Source of the DNA: Margaritifera margaritifera
Lineage: Eukaryota; Mollusca; Bivalvia; Unionida; Margaritiferidae
NCBI GenBank assembly: GCA_029931535.1
Contig: JAQPZY010001064.1
Span: forward strand, 868,001 to 932,000
Reading direction: 5' to 3'
DNA: 64,000 bases
Each line of letters begins with the position of its first letter. Position 1 is the stretch's first letter. The notes below the pieces were generated by a model, which had not been told where the DNA came from, did no database searches, and was given only the letters and a program-made list of their open reading frames with translations. Below are positions 1 to 14,918 of this stretch, piece after piece. Position numbers and translations under genes: made by a program.

Positions 1-2021
1 TAACTGAAACTTACTATATAGGGATGTGCGTCTGCTTTCACGCCTGACAGGTTTTGACATAGCTATAACCTTTTCTCTTGACCAACTTGCACATGAAGAA
101 CAAAGCCTAGACAATAAAATTTATCTTAAAATGCAAAGAAACATATTAGGCATTATTACGTTTTGATTTTGCATGTTTACTGTAGTTTTCCTGCCTTGGC
201 TTCGTAAAAAAAAAAAAACCCACTACTGTCTTTTAAAAATACTAAGATAATTCCTTATTGATTTCATTTTTTATTACTTAATATTAGTCTGGAAAGTAAG
301 CATAAAAAGTATTATTCTTTAAAAATTTATTCAACTTTTGGCTAAATTTCGGATTAAAGGCAAACCAACAAACAAACAAACAAACAAAAACTTATATTTT
401 TTTTAGTTATTTACTAGCGTGTGTTAATGTGTTAAGTACCTGTATTCCGAAGATTTTCAGGAGAGCATTTGTTTTCTGTTTAAATTTTACGTAATTTCTC
501 AAGTTCACTAAATATGTTCTCGCTTGTTGAGTAAGTGTGTTTTATGTTTACTGGCTGTCTGTGATAAACATCGTACCCGTGTGTTGGCATCGCACTCAGA
601 GTTTCCCAGCCTATTACATCAATAGTGCAGCTAGTAAATTCAGTGTCAACAATTCCTATTTTTATACACAAGCTCCCTTATGTCAACACAATGTCTTTCA
701 CATGGTGTCAGCTATAGTGTACGTTTAACAAACCCAGTTTAGTTACAGTTTTTAGATTACAATTTATACAACAATCAACATACACATAGCAAATACATCT
801 ACTATAAGGTACTGACCAATTAATTATTCTTTGGGGGTTGGGGTGGGAGGATGCAATTTTGTTTTGAGCTGATATTTTGTTGTTTTTTTATCACAAGATA
901 ATTTTTTTTTCTTCAAATAATATGATGAATATAATATGGTGGTATTTTGCTATAAATCAAAGTAAGATATGTTTTCCAGCTATTGACAGACGGAAATTTA
1001 AAACAAATGTCCCATGCCCCTGCCCCAGAACATTAAATTGTTGGTCCCTAATATAATTGTGGTATAGCGTGGTACGTATCGCTGTATGTTCCACAACACC
1101 GCGGTAAACCGCAGTACAAAATTTGTCGTGATACCCAGCTCTAGTTATTATCGTGAGTTACAATTATACAACATACAGAGTGTATATATCTATATATATA
1201 TATCTATATCTATATATATATATGTATATATATATATGTATATATATATGTATGTGTATATATATATATATATTTCAGAATGCTCTCCAAGGGGTTAGGT
1301 CAGTGACTTTGGCTGTAAGTTGTAGTACTAATAGAGATGCATGCGGTTATCAGCGAAGTCACAGAAGCATGAAATATAAATCAAAGAGATCTATTTTTGC
1401 AATAAGGGTGAAATAATTATCAAGATGCTTCACTTCATCAAGTTTCGTGAGTCTAGGTAGAAAGGTTTGCATATAGCATGCCAGAGCCTAACAAGTTAAC
1501 CACAGTCAGGCAAAGGTGAAATATGGGTCACAGTGACGTTTCATTTATCTTAAGGATGTGGAACTAACATAGGTGCACTAGCTGAAACCAATTAATTGTG
1601 TGCAGATCACGCAGCGCGGAACTTGATAGATTTTCCATTGACGCTTTTCTCTAGACCTGGTGCGAAATTTAGCGTAGATGCAAATTATACTCCTAATTCA
1701 TGCCCTTCAACAACTTTCTCCAAAAAACCAAGGGAAATTAATAATTAATTTTTCTTTCGATTTGATATTTAAATTTCTGATCCGTGTATTACAATGGCAT
1801 TATATTTCATCTTGGACTTCAGGTTTGTGTTATCACATTGATGTCAAGTCTATACTTTACTTGCTTCTAAAAATTGTGATTATTTCATGTTTGTATTCAG
1901 TAATTATGCTTAGCTATTCCTCTTTTTACATACTATTTAAAATATCACTTTTAAAAGTGTTTGTTACTTTATTAAAAGGTATATTCACCCGCAAATCAAA
2001 ACTTTGCGAAATTTAGGCCTG
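1..2021. other. Left flank, no recognised gene
   Basis: AT-rich sequence with a short (CAAA)n run near 366-390 and a broken TA tract near 1182-1273. The open frames here are short and I recognise none of them. Similarity to the right side of the window starts only at about position 2022. Confidence 0.6.
1182..1273. repeat. Interrupted TA microsatellite
   Basis: TA dinucleotides interrupted by TATC and TATG units. Translated frames across it read as alternating Tyr-Ile and are not proteins. Confidence 0.95.
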
Positions 2022-5000
2022 TGGCCATGTTTATCTTAAGAAAAGAAGAAAAACCAAATTTAAATTATGTCAAACAGCACCATTTTTTTACCGATCAAAA
2101 TATACATACTATGCGCTAAGGGTGGGGGCGATTTAGCCAGCACGCTGTGCAGCGCCCCTGGCTGTCGGAGTAGCAAGCCAAGACCAATTAGAAATAGTAA
2201 GCCCTGGGAGATACCGCCGGAAATTCCCCAATTAGAGAAAGTTCTCAGATTAATCATACTGAAGGTAGACATAGGAATGTGCATGAAAAAGAGGACAAAT
2301 TATAAGTCTCGAACATGTTTTACATAGATAAAGATGAAAAAGATTTCAGATTGTAAAATTTATTAAAATCTAATGTATTTAATAACCGTCTACAGCATAT
2401 TTATGAGCTCAGTTTCACAGTTCATGATTAATGATTTCCTGTTTTGATTCTATCCCGGTTGAAAGATTATCTAACAAAGTTTTTAGATTTAATTCCACCC
2501 TAAGACCTGTTTTCACTTCACAGATTATTTGCGTCGATTGGAAGTCTTGTTATACGTGCATAAATTGTAAATTATTTTATATTCCCTCGTAAGAATAAGA
2601 AAAATACCATCATATTAAAAAGGATCATTCTCCGAGTCACCGATAATACGAAAATTTCATATTTACACTCATCTCAATTGAATCATACCGAAGGTAAACA
2701 TCATAGGTGTGTGCATGAGTGGGAGAGAAAGTGAGCTGGGAGGTGGAAGGGTACCTTAACTTGGGCCTTGCTTTCTTAGCTATATTTCCAGTAGGCGACA
2801 AATTAAAACTCTCTAACATGTTTCTTAAAGATAATGAAGATTTGCTATGTAGTTTCACTTCATATTAGCACGTTTTCTCCTGCTGGATCCAGGGACCCCC
2901 CCCCCTCTGTATATATATAATTTGTAACTTACAGCAATAAAGCATGTGTAACTAAGCCTTTTCTAAAAGGAATCATGAAAAAGTCTGCATTTAGATTCAA
3001 TCATAACAGTTTCTAATGTAACTTTGCCGTCAAGTTGGCACGAGTGACCAATTAAATCAAGGGGATACAAAGTGGAAGGAAAAGAGGATAGTTGGTCAAG
3101 GGTTTAAAAAAAATTGTCGTATGAATGTTATCTGTACTATAGTAGAGAGTGGGAAAATATAGTATCAAGTTTTTTTGTGATTCTGCACGAAAATGTTGGA
3201 GAAGAAGGCTTGATGGATGGACGCAATGGCAAAACGGAGGGAAAATGGTTGGAGGAAGGAAGGTTTTCAAAATACCTTTGTAGCCTCCTAAGGAAGTACT
3301 TAATAATCATAATAAACAACATAATAATTATTCCTTACTTACAGATAATAATTAAATTGAAAGAGAGTATTGGATTCTAAGAAAATGGGCATATTTTTAA
3401 AAACCCTACCATGATTATATTTCACAGTCGACAGGTTTAAAGGTAAGCATTATTGGAAATTATGTGAAGTAAAGCTTGAATAAATATGACAGAAATAATG
3501 ATACATGTACCATGAAAAAAATAATCACTAATAATAACTTTATATAATGAAGCCAAGTAATAAACGGATAAATTATTGTATTTGCCTCAAACGATTTAAA
3601 TGGTTACCTTGTTAGTATGTGCACTGAAGCATCTGTGACAGATATAAATTCATTACTTTAATTTCTCAACTTTCACTAAAATTTAGATTCACTGACCAAA
3701 TTATGTTTTACCTGCTGCAGAAATGACATCTCTTGATTGCACAGACAAGTCAAGTGTCTTTTTCAATTCTCAAGCTTTCCTAATGGGATTGCTTAAAATT
3801 ACTTGTATGTATTACATTGTATGTACTATATTTCTGTTAAGCAAAATCATGAAACTGAAAGTTAAATGATAAAGTGTCATATATACCTCACTATATTTTT
3901 ATATCCATGTAGTATGATCATTGTTGTTGTTGAATAAGTTATTCAGAAACCAATATCAAATTAATTTATCTCTTCTCAGTATCCCTTACTAATATAAAAA
4001 ATTACAATGTTAGCTTAGTTTTATCCGTCAGTGAATTTGCTATGCCGAAAAGGTAGTCGAATTTTCAAAATTTTAAAACCTGGCAACCATCCTACCCTTT
4101 TATTATCAATGCAGAAGCAACTTGAAATGTGTTCTTGTGAGCAGTAATTAAATATTTCTACTGATTAAAAACAAGGTTTAGCAGATCTTTGAAAACGGGG
4201 GTGGGGGGTGGGGTGGGGTGTGTGCAATAAAGAATGAAATCAGTATTGATGCCTTACATTTAGTATATTTAACGATTTTAATGGTTTTCAAAATGTGAAG
4301 TGCTTGATTCACTCATTGAGGGACTCACTATCGTGCATCAACTTTCTTGTGAAAATTCAACAAATTATGAACTAAATTGATTTAAAAATGATATGTGACA
4401 TTAAATAGAAATTGAAAAGTATTGAAACACGTTTCTTTAAAGACAAATCCTAAATGTTACGGCGATCAACATCCACTATCGATTAGCGGAGCTGAGCAGA
4501 ATTTTCCGTGCCGTGTGATTAACGTTTTTCCTTGTTTCTAAAAATAGACGAATATTCGATGACTTCCATTGTGTATTTTTCGTGCTGATAAGTATTGCAA
4601 TTACCAAGTAAAGATTTTATAAATATAAAAAATCCATATTTTTGGGGAAAACAGTGATTCTTGGTCATATCTTTTTGATGAAATGACGGATGTAAACTTA
4701 AGCAGTGAACACATGTCGATAAGGTATTTCTATCATAAAGCCTCGTTCCAAATTTCCATAAAGCCTCGTTCCAAGGTTGCTCTTGTCTTCCTCTATTTTG
4801 GTAAAACCTTGATAACAATTAACTGGACTAGTTCAAAGACTGGCATATTCCCGTGTATATTATTAAAAATCTTTCAACTGTACTATTCACAATTTCAAAT
4901 GACTTCGCGTCGCAACCGCAGGATGCAGAGCACATATTTACAAATGGCGGACACGCTGTTACATAGAACAGATGAGTGTTGATTGAACTGCCTAGTTGCT

Positions 5001-5540
5001 TTAATCCTGCGATTAAACTAATTTAATATTTATTTTCTTGATTCATTCTCTCATCATATAAGTGATAGTTACGGGTACAAAGACTTAATTTTGGCAGTAC
5101 TGGGTATCTTAATCGGATTTGTCATGAAAAGCGTCAAAAGGCGTCATTATGCAGTAAAGCGGTTGGCGTCATTGTGAACTAAAGTGTTCATGCAAATGGG
5201 GTAGGGGTGCTGTGAGAGCACTGCATCGGGCCCCCACGACTCAGAGGGCCCCGAGAAGAAAAACAAACAACATAGAAAAGTGTTTTAAATACCAATTTAT
5301 TTTTAAATTTAGAAATGTTTTCACTGTCTACGACATTGTAATGAGTATGAGGACGGAGCCACCTTCTATTGAAATACCTTAAATAGTATGTTTAATCTTT
5401 GAACTTGGGGTGGGGTGGGGGGTGGGGAAGAGGGCAAAATCTGTCACGCACCCGGGCCTCCAAAATATTGAATAATATATCATTATAACTTTGTGTATGT
5501 CTTCTTTGTCTCCGATGAAATTATTTATCAATATATCTGT

Positions 5541-5644
5541 ACATACATACATACCTACCTACCTAACTACCTACCTACCGACCTACATACATACATACAT
5601 ACATACATACATACATACATACATACATACATACATACATACAT
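5541..5644. repeat. CATA/CCTA tetranucleotide microsatellite
   Basis: Repeated CATA with an initial CCTA-rich part. The right outer arm carries the reverse-complement tract at 56248-56355, so the tract predates the duplication. Confidence 0.95.
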
Positions 5645-6067
5645 TCCCCTTACCTGATGGATTCCGAAAGCGGAACCCCGATATTGAGACCACCCCGCTT
5701 ATGTAACCACTTTATTTTCACTGTATATGATACCATTGGGTGACATATTATTACCTTTGAACGTCATATATAAAAATACCTCTGGGCTGCACATCCACAT
5801 GAACCATTATGCTACGTCGCCCAATGATAGATCATATACATGAACGTAGATCGTTTTACCTTCGAGCGACAGTAAATAGGCGACACAAAATATATGTTTT
5901 TCATTTCTTTTGTTTTACCCACTTTTCATACCTTTTAACATTCCTTCCAATATTTCCCACAGAATATAAACAACGAGTACAATAATGACTCGTACATATT
6001 TCACTATGCAAAGATGTCGCCCAAAGGTACCAAATTATATGCTGTCGCCTACAGGTACGATTTGTCC

Positions 6068-6069
<2 letters not shown>

Positions 6070-6149
<80 letters not shown>
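6070..6149. repeat. TA microsatellite
   Basis: Uninterrupted TA repeat, paired with the TA tract at 55757-55820 in the right outer arm but of different length. Confidence 0.97.
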
Positions 6150-6151
<2 letters not shown>

Positions 6152-6314
6152 GGATACATCCAGCTGTTACCCATCCATTCATCCAACGCTGTTCCTCTTC
6201 CTTCTGTTGGACTTCTTCTGCCTACCACTTTTAGTTTGCCTTAATGACTTCTTCTTGTACTATAATCTATCAGATTGTTTGCTTTTGCGTACCGCTGGCT
6301 AACCATCGAAATGG

Positions 6315-6315
6315 G

Positions 6316-6367
<52 letters not shown>

Positions 6368-6435
6368 GGATAGATAGATAGATTCAAACATGCATACATA
6401 TGCACATGCATACATACATACATACATACATACAT
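6315..6435. repeat. GATA microsatellite followed by CATA repeats
   Basis: GATA units to about 6383, then CATA units at 6409-6435. The right arm has only two or three GATA units at the matching point, next to a direct duplication, so the outer-arm similarity ends here. Confidence 0.95.
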
Positions 6436-6855
6436 TGCTATATACATGCAGTATCTATAATATTAATTTACAGACTTTTTACCATTTACTGTTTACATCA
6501 GCACCTCAGGAAATGAGATAAATATACTATGAGTGATATTTCGAAGTCTTGTTTGAAAACTAGGTGTATAAAAGGTATATTTATATGAACCCATAGGCTC
6601 TGTATTCAGTCTATGTGCTATGGTGATAGCATATTACGATTTCTATAAATAGGAGTCTACTAATCTAATGTTCAAGACTAATATTGAATAAAAAAACATA
6701 TCCCTCATGTGGAAAACAATACATCATGCTTTTTGCAAGTGACCCTTCCATTTTAAAAGAGCCAGCTGCTTTGGACACCTGTACTCTTTCACATTGTTTG
6801 AAAAAGGTTAACAATCCATTAAAGTTGGAGCTATCCGTGAGATGTGTTATCCTTG

Positions 6856-6949
<94 letters not shown>

Positions 6950-8814
6950 GGAAGGAAACAGTGATACCAAATGAAACGGTACTTTTTCATGATATGACTA
7001 TTGAAAACAGAAACAATTTTTTAAATAACAAATACATTTTTCTTGCAGAAAGTTATGCCGAATGATTTACGAGTGAACCTCTATTTCCCTTATTGACTGT
7101 TAAATCTGCTTGTCTTGTATGCAATGTTCATAATCCAGCAGCTAAAAACGCATTTTTCAGAAATGTCAATATTCTTAATATTTATTATGATATTCTCTGA
7201 TACTGCTCCACACAGCACACTCAGTAACTGATAAACTCGGAAATTAAAATTCGTAATCTCAATATGATTGAGACTGACAATAAATTTCAGCTTATTTCTT
7301 GATTTCTGTTTTACACGTGGATTCTAATTTATATTCAATTTCGTCTGATGATCTCGACATTCTTTTTTTATATTCAAAACCTGTGTCAAACAGCACCTCA
7401 TAAAGGATATTCCAGTACAGGTTCATTGTCTTCTTGATTCTTGTATAGACCTTGAGACCGCCTCTACTTAGGACACGGACTTGTTTAATATAGGCACCAT
7501 TTTAATAAGTGTTAATTGTTCTACGTACATACATTTCTTGTCCCTGCAAGCTGTGCAAATGTTTTGAACACACAGAGTTATGTAAATTACATTGACAATG
7601 TGTTTAAGAGTAATCTTATTTAGCACTGGCAAAATATCGTATTTGATTATAGAAAAGGGCTTTTTATTGCTTTTTATTGCTAAACAGACGCAAAATGCCG
7701 ATTAATGTACTCGGAGTAATCTATTCAGCATATTTTTTACACAATTTAAGCAAGTCTAGCAAAGTACTCCCAACATAAATTTAATAAATTTAATACTCAT
7801 CAACTTCAAGCCTTGAGATTGGACACAAATACACGCATCTAAGATTGTCCTCTTCCTATTTGATCTTTGCAAATTACTCGCATAATTCTGTACTATATAT
7901 AAAAATAGATCAACCTTTTTTCCACAGGATTTAAATATCGACTAACTTAAACTGACATTTTAATGATTTTCGACTGCCATCAAATACTTTCCCCTGATTG
8001 AAAGCAACCTAGTTCATTCCAAATGAATAGAAGAGGAACTGTGTTTGAGCGGCAGATTATTATTGTCCAGTGCCAGATCTTTACCATTTTCTGCACTATT
8101 TTCTCTTTAGTGTTTCACAAGTAATGTGTCCAATCTAATTTTCCACTAGCAATATAACATGGCTTTCTTCTGGTTGTTTTAGGTAGCACTTTTGCTTCTT
8201 AAAATTTTCTTATTACTCCATTCAAGGTGCATATGAATGAAATTCAATCATATTTCGACACTTTTCTCTGTTACATGGCACTTTCGTTGCTTATTCAGAA
8301 AGGGGATATGATATTCTTATTTATGTGAAAATGTTTCCACGTAGTTTATAAACATTTTCCTTGTATTGCAAAATTATTTAGTTCCATTATGTGATCAAAT
8401 AATGATAATTTTATGTATTTTGCACACGTCTTTAGTTGTCGTTTGTTTTACAGCAACACCATTAAAAATGTCTATTGAATTAGAATTAGGTATGCATATG
8501 TATGCATTTCTTGGTTCTTATTTGTGCAGGAAGAAGTAAAATGCAAAATTAATCTAATTATAAAATGAGCTCATTTATTTGTTCCCTATTCTTTGAACTT
8601 GGTTTAGCGTTTTTTCTTATCGTTGTTTACCTTAAAAAGAGGGACTTTGTGGAATCTGTTCATTTCTCAGTGTCTGTTTGTTTATTTCATACTTAACGCA
8701 TACTTTGTCAGGTTTAATTTTGGTTTTGCTTTCATACGCTAACAGACTGACATCTTCGATTACATCAACAATAATCAAAGCTATTTGTACGTTTGAATGT
8801 GAGTGTAGGGGTTG
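6436..8814. other. Left-only intergenic DNA
   Basis: No protein family, RNA gene or terminal inverted repeat recognised. Contains a long TA tract at 6859-6946. No counterpart was found on the right side of the window. Confidence 0.6.
6859..6946. repeat. TA microsatellite
   Basis: About 44 uninterrupted TA units; produces spurious Tyr-Ile frames on both strands. Confidence 0.97.
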
Positions 8815-9005
8815 GTGATAAAATGCAAGGCGATGGGTCCCATAATCCGCAGATCCGGATTCGAATCTCCGTAGAGTACGAATTACAATTCTCTAATCTG
8901 TATGATAGTATTATTTATTCGTATTTAAAAGTTCTGTTAATGTTATCAAGCATTCTCCTGTAGAATCCAGGGATAGCACTTTCCGATCTGTTTTGTGTAT
9001 ATTTG

Positions 9006-9008
<3 letters not shown>
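8815..9008 (+). mobile_element. tRNA-derived SINE (family A), plus strand
   Basis: A pol III B-box-like GGATTCGAATC sits near 8857, inside a tRNA-like 3' half. The downstream part (near 8880-8925) matches, in reverse complement, the segment with AATTATAAATTG in the copy at 41084-41385. The tail near 8965-9008 (GATAGCACTTTCC then ATTTGTAA) is also shared with that copy. The tail runs into the TA tract at 9008. The A box is not clear, so this is a decayed copy. Confidence 0.6.
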
Positions 9009-9080
<72 letters not shown>

Positions 9081-9093
9081 GTATATATTATAT

Positions 9094-9178
<85 letters not shown>
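9008..9178. repeat. Long compound TA microsatellite
   Basis: Two long TA tracts separated by an imperfect segment at about 9077-9103. It begins directly at the 3' end of the family A SINE, as expected if it grew from the SINE tail. Confidence 0.97.
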
Positions 9179-9179
<1 letters not shown>

Positions 9180-12100
9180 CTGTTTTGTATTTTGTGTTTC
9201 ACATGTGTAAGGGAAAGGAAGAAATTGTGGCATAACCCTTCTGTCACCTTGGATTAATAAAATATGCTTAAACATTATTATGCTAATCATCACACTCGTC
9301 CAGGACGTTGCTGTCCAATATCATAATTTTCTTTAAAAATGTTTCAAAAGGCAGATTCAGAGTTAATCAAAGGGTAATAGGAAAACAGACCAAAATGTGC
9401 TTATTATCAACCTCATTAATACGAGAGTATTTAAATGCTTGTACAGACAGATGACTCCACGTCATCTCACCAAAGCGGGGGTATGGAGGAAGGGAAGATA
9501 AGGGCATTTTATAGAGCATTGCTTATTGACACAATCTAGTTTTATGATAGACTGGTACAAAAGGCAGATCGTCATTGAATAATGGTTGAAAACCTTGTAA
9601 GAAACACGGCATTGTTAGCAATGGCAATATAACCAGATTGCAAACCATGAATACTACAAATGTTTAGTCACGGTGTTCTTGGTAGATCGTTTGCTTCCTT
9701 TGAATCATTGACTGACACATCTAACATTTTTTATGATAGTAGCGAGACCTGCGGGAATGTATCACAATACTTGGCAAACCAATGTCTCAACTTCATTATG
9801 TATGACCTCAACAGACACAATAAGTAAATGAAGGCTAAGACACAGCAAAAAAATTAATTGCAAATATAAATGCTTCAATATTGTCTAGTCATAAACGAAA
9901 CCTCAAAAGGGGAATAATTTAATATTGAATTTATGAATTAATTTATGAATTTATGAAACTCGTTAAATAAATTCCAAGGTAGCAAAAGCTGGAAATTATT
10001 CAACTCGTTTCATAAACTCAGGATTAAATCATTACCCATTCGAGATCCTATAAATTTTTATGTGTGCATTTTGTGTCAATCAGACCTTTGTAAAATGGGA
10101 AAGAAGAGACATTTATATATGTGCATGTAGGATAGCTACAACTGCTAATGTATAATGTATTGCAAAATAAGGATAAAAGAGTTGTAAATGTTGGACAAAT
10201 ATTTTTGTTTGCATTTTATTTGCTTGCTACTTTTAAGTTGGTCACCATGAAGGTAGATCTTAAAATATGAGATGAATTGCATTATTCAAAGAGCACAGTT
10301 CTCTCTAACATGTGTCACCCGGCCGGCTTCTAAACCTGGGCAAAAAAGAAATATTAAAAAAGAAAAAAAAAGAAGTTAAACAAAACAAAAACAACAAAAA
10401 CAAAATACGAAGCACTCCAAATTTTGAAATCCAAGAAGACGCTGTAAGTGCTGACTAAGGTAAATACAATTAGTGAAGAAAACAAAGAATGTAAATTTAA
10501 ATCTTTAAGGTACACAAATGTAGACATTATGAATAAAAAAGAATGATGTAAGATCACTTTAGTTGTATATTACCCTAACGTCATTTTCTTTTACATGTTT
10601 ACATCATGCACATTGTGACGACATAATCTCGATGATGTCAACTCTGGCTTAGGTTATTAGGTAAGATGTGTCCGCTTGGTGTGAACAAACCGTAAAGGGG
10701 ATTAGCTTTTTGTCGTGTTTTCCCCCAGAATGATATATGCAAATTATCTATGCGGATGTAATTTTGGTAGCTCAAGACCAAGCTTTCACATGCGGCTGTA
10801 TTCCTTGCTCAGTCTTTATCATTATGGTAATCATACATTTTATACCTAAGGAACAAGGCAGTTTTTTATGTGCATTTGTTTCTGAGAAGCCCGGTTTTCA
10901 AATCCCAAAATTAACTGTCAAGGGGAAAATATATTTTCATATATTTTGCACAAATAAGCTTTGACTTTCTCGATAACCCCCCAAAAGGGAAATTGCTGCC
11001 GTAATTTCAACGTTTGGAAATAGTTTCTAACAAACTGGTATCATTTTAAAGATAAATCACGGAGGTACCAGATCTTCGCGTTTTGATTAGCTGAGTCAGT
11101 AGATTGATCGAAACGTTTGAGAGAGGTCTTGCGATACAAATGCAAGGGAAACATAATTTTTCTTTTTTCATTGCCTTATTAGCCGGTCAGAGTTGAGTCG
11201 TATTACCTTTTACTAGACAAACAAATTACATAGGGCTTTCAGTATATTGCTTTGCATAGGTTAAAATATGCAATAATAAATTGCCATATAGCAGTATTTA
11301 TTTTTCCGTATGATAATACAGTATGTGTATATAACAAGTTCACAGGTGATCGCATGTTCATAGAGTGGATCAACAAAAAGACGAAGCATGTCAGCTTGTG
11401 CGAGCATTCGGCAAAGAGCTCTAGATATTGAGGACGCTTCCTCTAAAAGTATACTTTGTCTTTTGGAAAACATTTTGTTTTTAATTGCTACGGTACTCTT
11501 TTCAAGTTATTACAACAGCAAGTTATATTAAATATTTGTCTTCGATGCACAAGTCAGAAAGTAAAATATATTTCATTTGCTGAACGCATTGGAGATCACG
11601 TATGGATAATATTTCAGGTTTCTTAGGTTAAAATGTATCTTTGTCGCCTTTAAAATGACGATCTTCCGTTAATGAAACGAGACACAGCAGGCTTCCGTAC
11701 AGTGGTACATTGTTCCATTAAAAATGGTCCGTCTTTGAGAGGTGCTCTTATCAGTTTCACTTCAGTAATTGATCGGCGTTTTCGCGATCATGTTGTGGTC
11801 GTGTTGCGTCATTGTTGCGATACAGATATAACTGAGGGTTACTAGATTCGACCGAAGATACATGGCGGGCACAGGGGTCGCTATATTTAGTCCTAGCACA
11901 TAAAACGAAGCAAGATGGCGAACAGCATGCTGTTTCGCTGAAGACTTAGTTCTTCAGAAGATGGCTTATACATATATGCATATATTATATTGACATTGAA
12001 ACAAGTGCCACTCAAGTATGAATTACCATACCTGTGACGAATAAGTATTCAGTACCCAATAACTAATATGTTTTTTATAGGTCATATATTGGGAGTCGGA

Positions 12101-13143
12101 AACTTAGACGAGTGATGGAGGAAGCTTTGAAGAGGGCTGAAGGGAGGCGGGTACAACGCGGTCAAAACTTTGACTCAAATAGTTGGCTTAGTTTTTTAAT
12201 GCCATAGTGATTTGATTAGAAATACATAGTGGGAATATACTATGCAGTCAAGATGAATACAATTATCTACAACGTAAACACTGCATAAATAAAGAATCCC
12301 ATCTCCTGACCGATTCTGGCGTCTCAGAGAGAGAGAGACAGACAGACAGACATACAGACAGACAGGCAGGCAGACAGAGATGATACATTTGGTCAAAGTG
12401 AAACAAGACAAAACATAAAACAAACAAGACTCTAAACTCAACCTGATTCTTGAGATTTTTAAAAATCTTATGGTGTCCTCGGGTAACATTTGAGTTCCGT
12501 CAATTATGAAAACAAACATTCTGTACCACTAACATTCGCGCAAGATTTCTTTTCGAAAGGTAACTGGTGTTTGCTGTAATAGCCTTTAATGACTGAGGGA
12601 CTGACTGACATAATGACTGCATAGTTTATTTATTTGTAAACTAATGTTCCTTATGGATACAACTAAAGGAAAGCTATATTATGTACAAGAATAGTATCGT
12701 TCATAATAAAGCATCGAAGTGAACACAAACCGTGTAGTTCGGTAAACCTCAGAGATATGACGAAAATACAATGCATTGTTGCGGGCATTAAATGTGCAAT
12801 TCTTCTTCAAAAACAGAAACTGACTTTCAAAGAGAATACGTCTGAATATTTTCATTGTACTACTTTGGAAGTTTCCCTGTAACGTTAGATTTTGGTTGAC
12901 GGTAAGAAAATATAATTAAAATGAATAAACATTCTGAATGTGCTAGTTTCATATTTTATTTAAGAGCTCATTTATAAGTGGAAGTTTGTTGAGTACTAAG
13001 ATTACAACATAATTCATGGGAAACAACTTTTGAGAGACTCTTACTTTTGCAGAATCGGTACTTTAAGTTATTTCACTGTTAACACTGTATTTAGAGTATT
13101 TCGTTCTGCAGGCAAGGACTGGTCACCTGTCCCATCTCCGGCT

Positions 13144-13217
<74 letters not shown>

Positions 13218-14918
13218 TCTTCTAGTATGAGGAAGTCAGTCAAATATCATATAGTTCTTCTTCGTTCTCAACTACATCACACTTCCGGTGTTCGTGAGAC
13301 CACAGATAACTAGCATTTTCCAATATGGTGAAAGAACATAATCGCCGTGTCTTTTTCCCCATGATGCACAGCTCCCACTAATCTGGTTCTCAGCTTCATA
13401 TGCTGCTGCTTCGCACTAGCAACACGACTAACTAATCGGGAGACAACGATTTTACTAATTACCGACCTATTATATTAGCTTGCCAATTGCGGTAGGGTAC
13501 TTGTTCCTGCAGGCTATGACTGGTCCTCTGTCCCTTCTTCGGCTTGATTAATAAATTATTGTGTTAAGAGGAAACCAGTCAAATATTATATGCACGACAA
13601 CGGTTTGACAAAATAACAAAGTAATAAAGAAGCAAAATATATCTTTCAAAATATTGATATGCATTATTAAGGTAACTCGAAAGCGAAGAACCAATATGAA
13701 TGTTCGTCTTTAAAGTGGGAAAATAACATTTTGTAAATTTATTTAAATCGTGTATTTTATAACAATACACTTTAATTTTCTTTCTTTTATAGGTAACTGA
13801 TTATAAAATAAATGGAAACGACAACCTTACGTAGCTGTGTAAGCTGTGTAATTTTCACAAAATGATACTATAAGGTGTACAGTAATTAGTAATCCATGGG
13901 AGCTAACCTTTGAATTACTCTTTCCGCAGCAATGTTTGAGTCGTGTCCCTTAACAAGCTGTGGATCCCTGTCCTTTCCCTAGTAAAGAGAATATGGCAAT
14001 GCAAATATAGGAAACGAGTTCAATATTAGAAGCATTTCTAACGTCTTGATAATTGAGATTTCAAGACAGACTACGGCGTGTCATACGTTGCAAATTCAGT
14101 TCATATTTAATATTTACTATTCGTATGTGAAAATTATCTTTTCTAAACGATATTTTGCATTAATTGTTACAGTTTACTGTCTATGTGCAATAGTTTATTT
14201 TATCCATATTCAGTAATTTCCAATGTGGATAATTTGACGTCGCCTATCTGGTAAATGATATATTGTGGATAACTGAAAGGAAAATGTCAATTTCCAGAAG
14301 CCGTGTGGTAAGTGTACTTACAGGGCCAAATCATCCTATTAAAATGATGTGTTTCATCGTGTTTGATCTACGGGAACATATCTGTTTTATTACTGTAGTT
14401 TATTTAAATTTACAATACTGTACAATATGTCTAATAACATTATTATCTCATTGCCACAGCTAGTGTTTATTTTGGGGAAGAGATAGGCGTAGGGGCATTT
14501 TTCATGGCAAAGTGGAGTTTCAACCATAATATCACCGGATCATACCTATCAGAGGTCATATATTTGATCCACAGGCATTTGGGGATAGTATTGAGTTGCC
14601 TTCCATTTTAATCCTCCGGACATGTACCACATTGCATGTATGTATGTACATACCTCTGTATTTATGTATTGGAAATATGGTGCCGATTAAAGGTTAAGGA
14701 CTAAAAAACTTATTGATAACGAATTGGAAAAAATCTTCAGGAAGATAAAACCCTCCAAAATAACGTAAACATATAGAATATAAAGTACCAGAAGATAAAA
14801 GGTAAAGATGCTAAAATTCTGTACAAGTTATAGAAAATAAAAGATAAAGATAACAAATATAACATGCTGAAAATATTGGGTCAAAATTTGCTATATAAGC
14901 CGAATTCCCTTAAATAGT
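9179..14918. other. Left-only intergenic DNA
   Basis: No gene recognised over 5.7 kb. Contains a CAGA/GACA-rich stretch near 12327-12380 and a TA tract at 13146-13215. Isolated open frames of 60-110 codons lack recognisable domains or paired copies elsewhere in the window. Confidence 0.55.
13146..13215. repeat. TA microsatellite
   Basis: Uninterrupted TA repeat flanked by two similar phrases ('ggctatgactggtcc'-like at 13510 and 'ggcaaggactggtca' near 13110), suggesting it lies in a local duplicated element. Confidence 0.9.

Larger units (their letters stand above)
2022..6315 (+). repeat. Outer inverted repeat, left arm
   Basis: Reading this stretch forward matches the reverse complement of about 55574-59998. 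Paired landmarks include the 2040-2330 block with the 59620-59998 block, the 4519-4982 frames with 56906-57354, and the CATA tract at 5541 with the GTAT tract at 56248. Matches are interrupted by small indels and by microsatellites of different length. No gene is recognised; the paired open frames on both arms are also broken differently. Confidence 0.9.

Noticed and set aside
5541..6435. CRISPR-like or telomere-like array
   Set aside because: The repeats are plain tetranucleotide and dinucleotide microsatellites with no spacers.
6665..9293. Long frames made of alternating Tyr and Ile on both strands
   Set aside because: They are translations of TA microsatellites; the same happens at every TA tract in the window.
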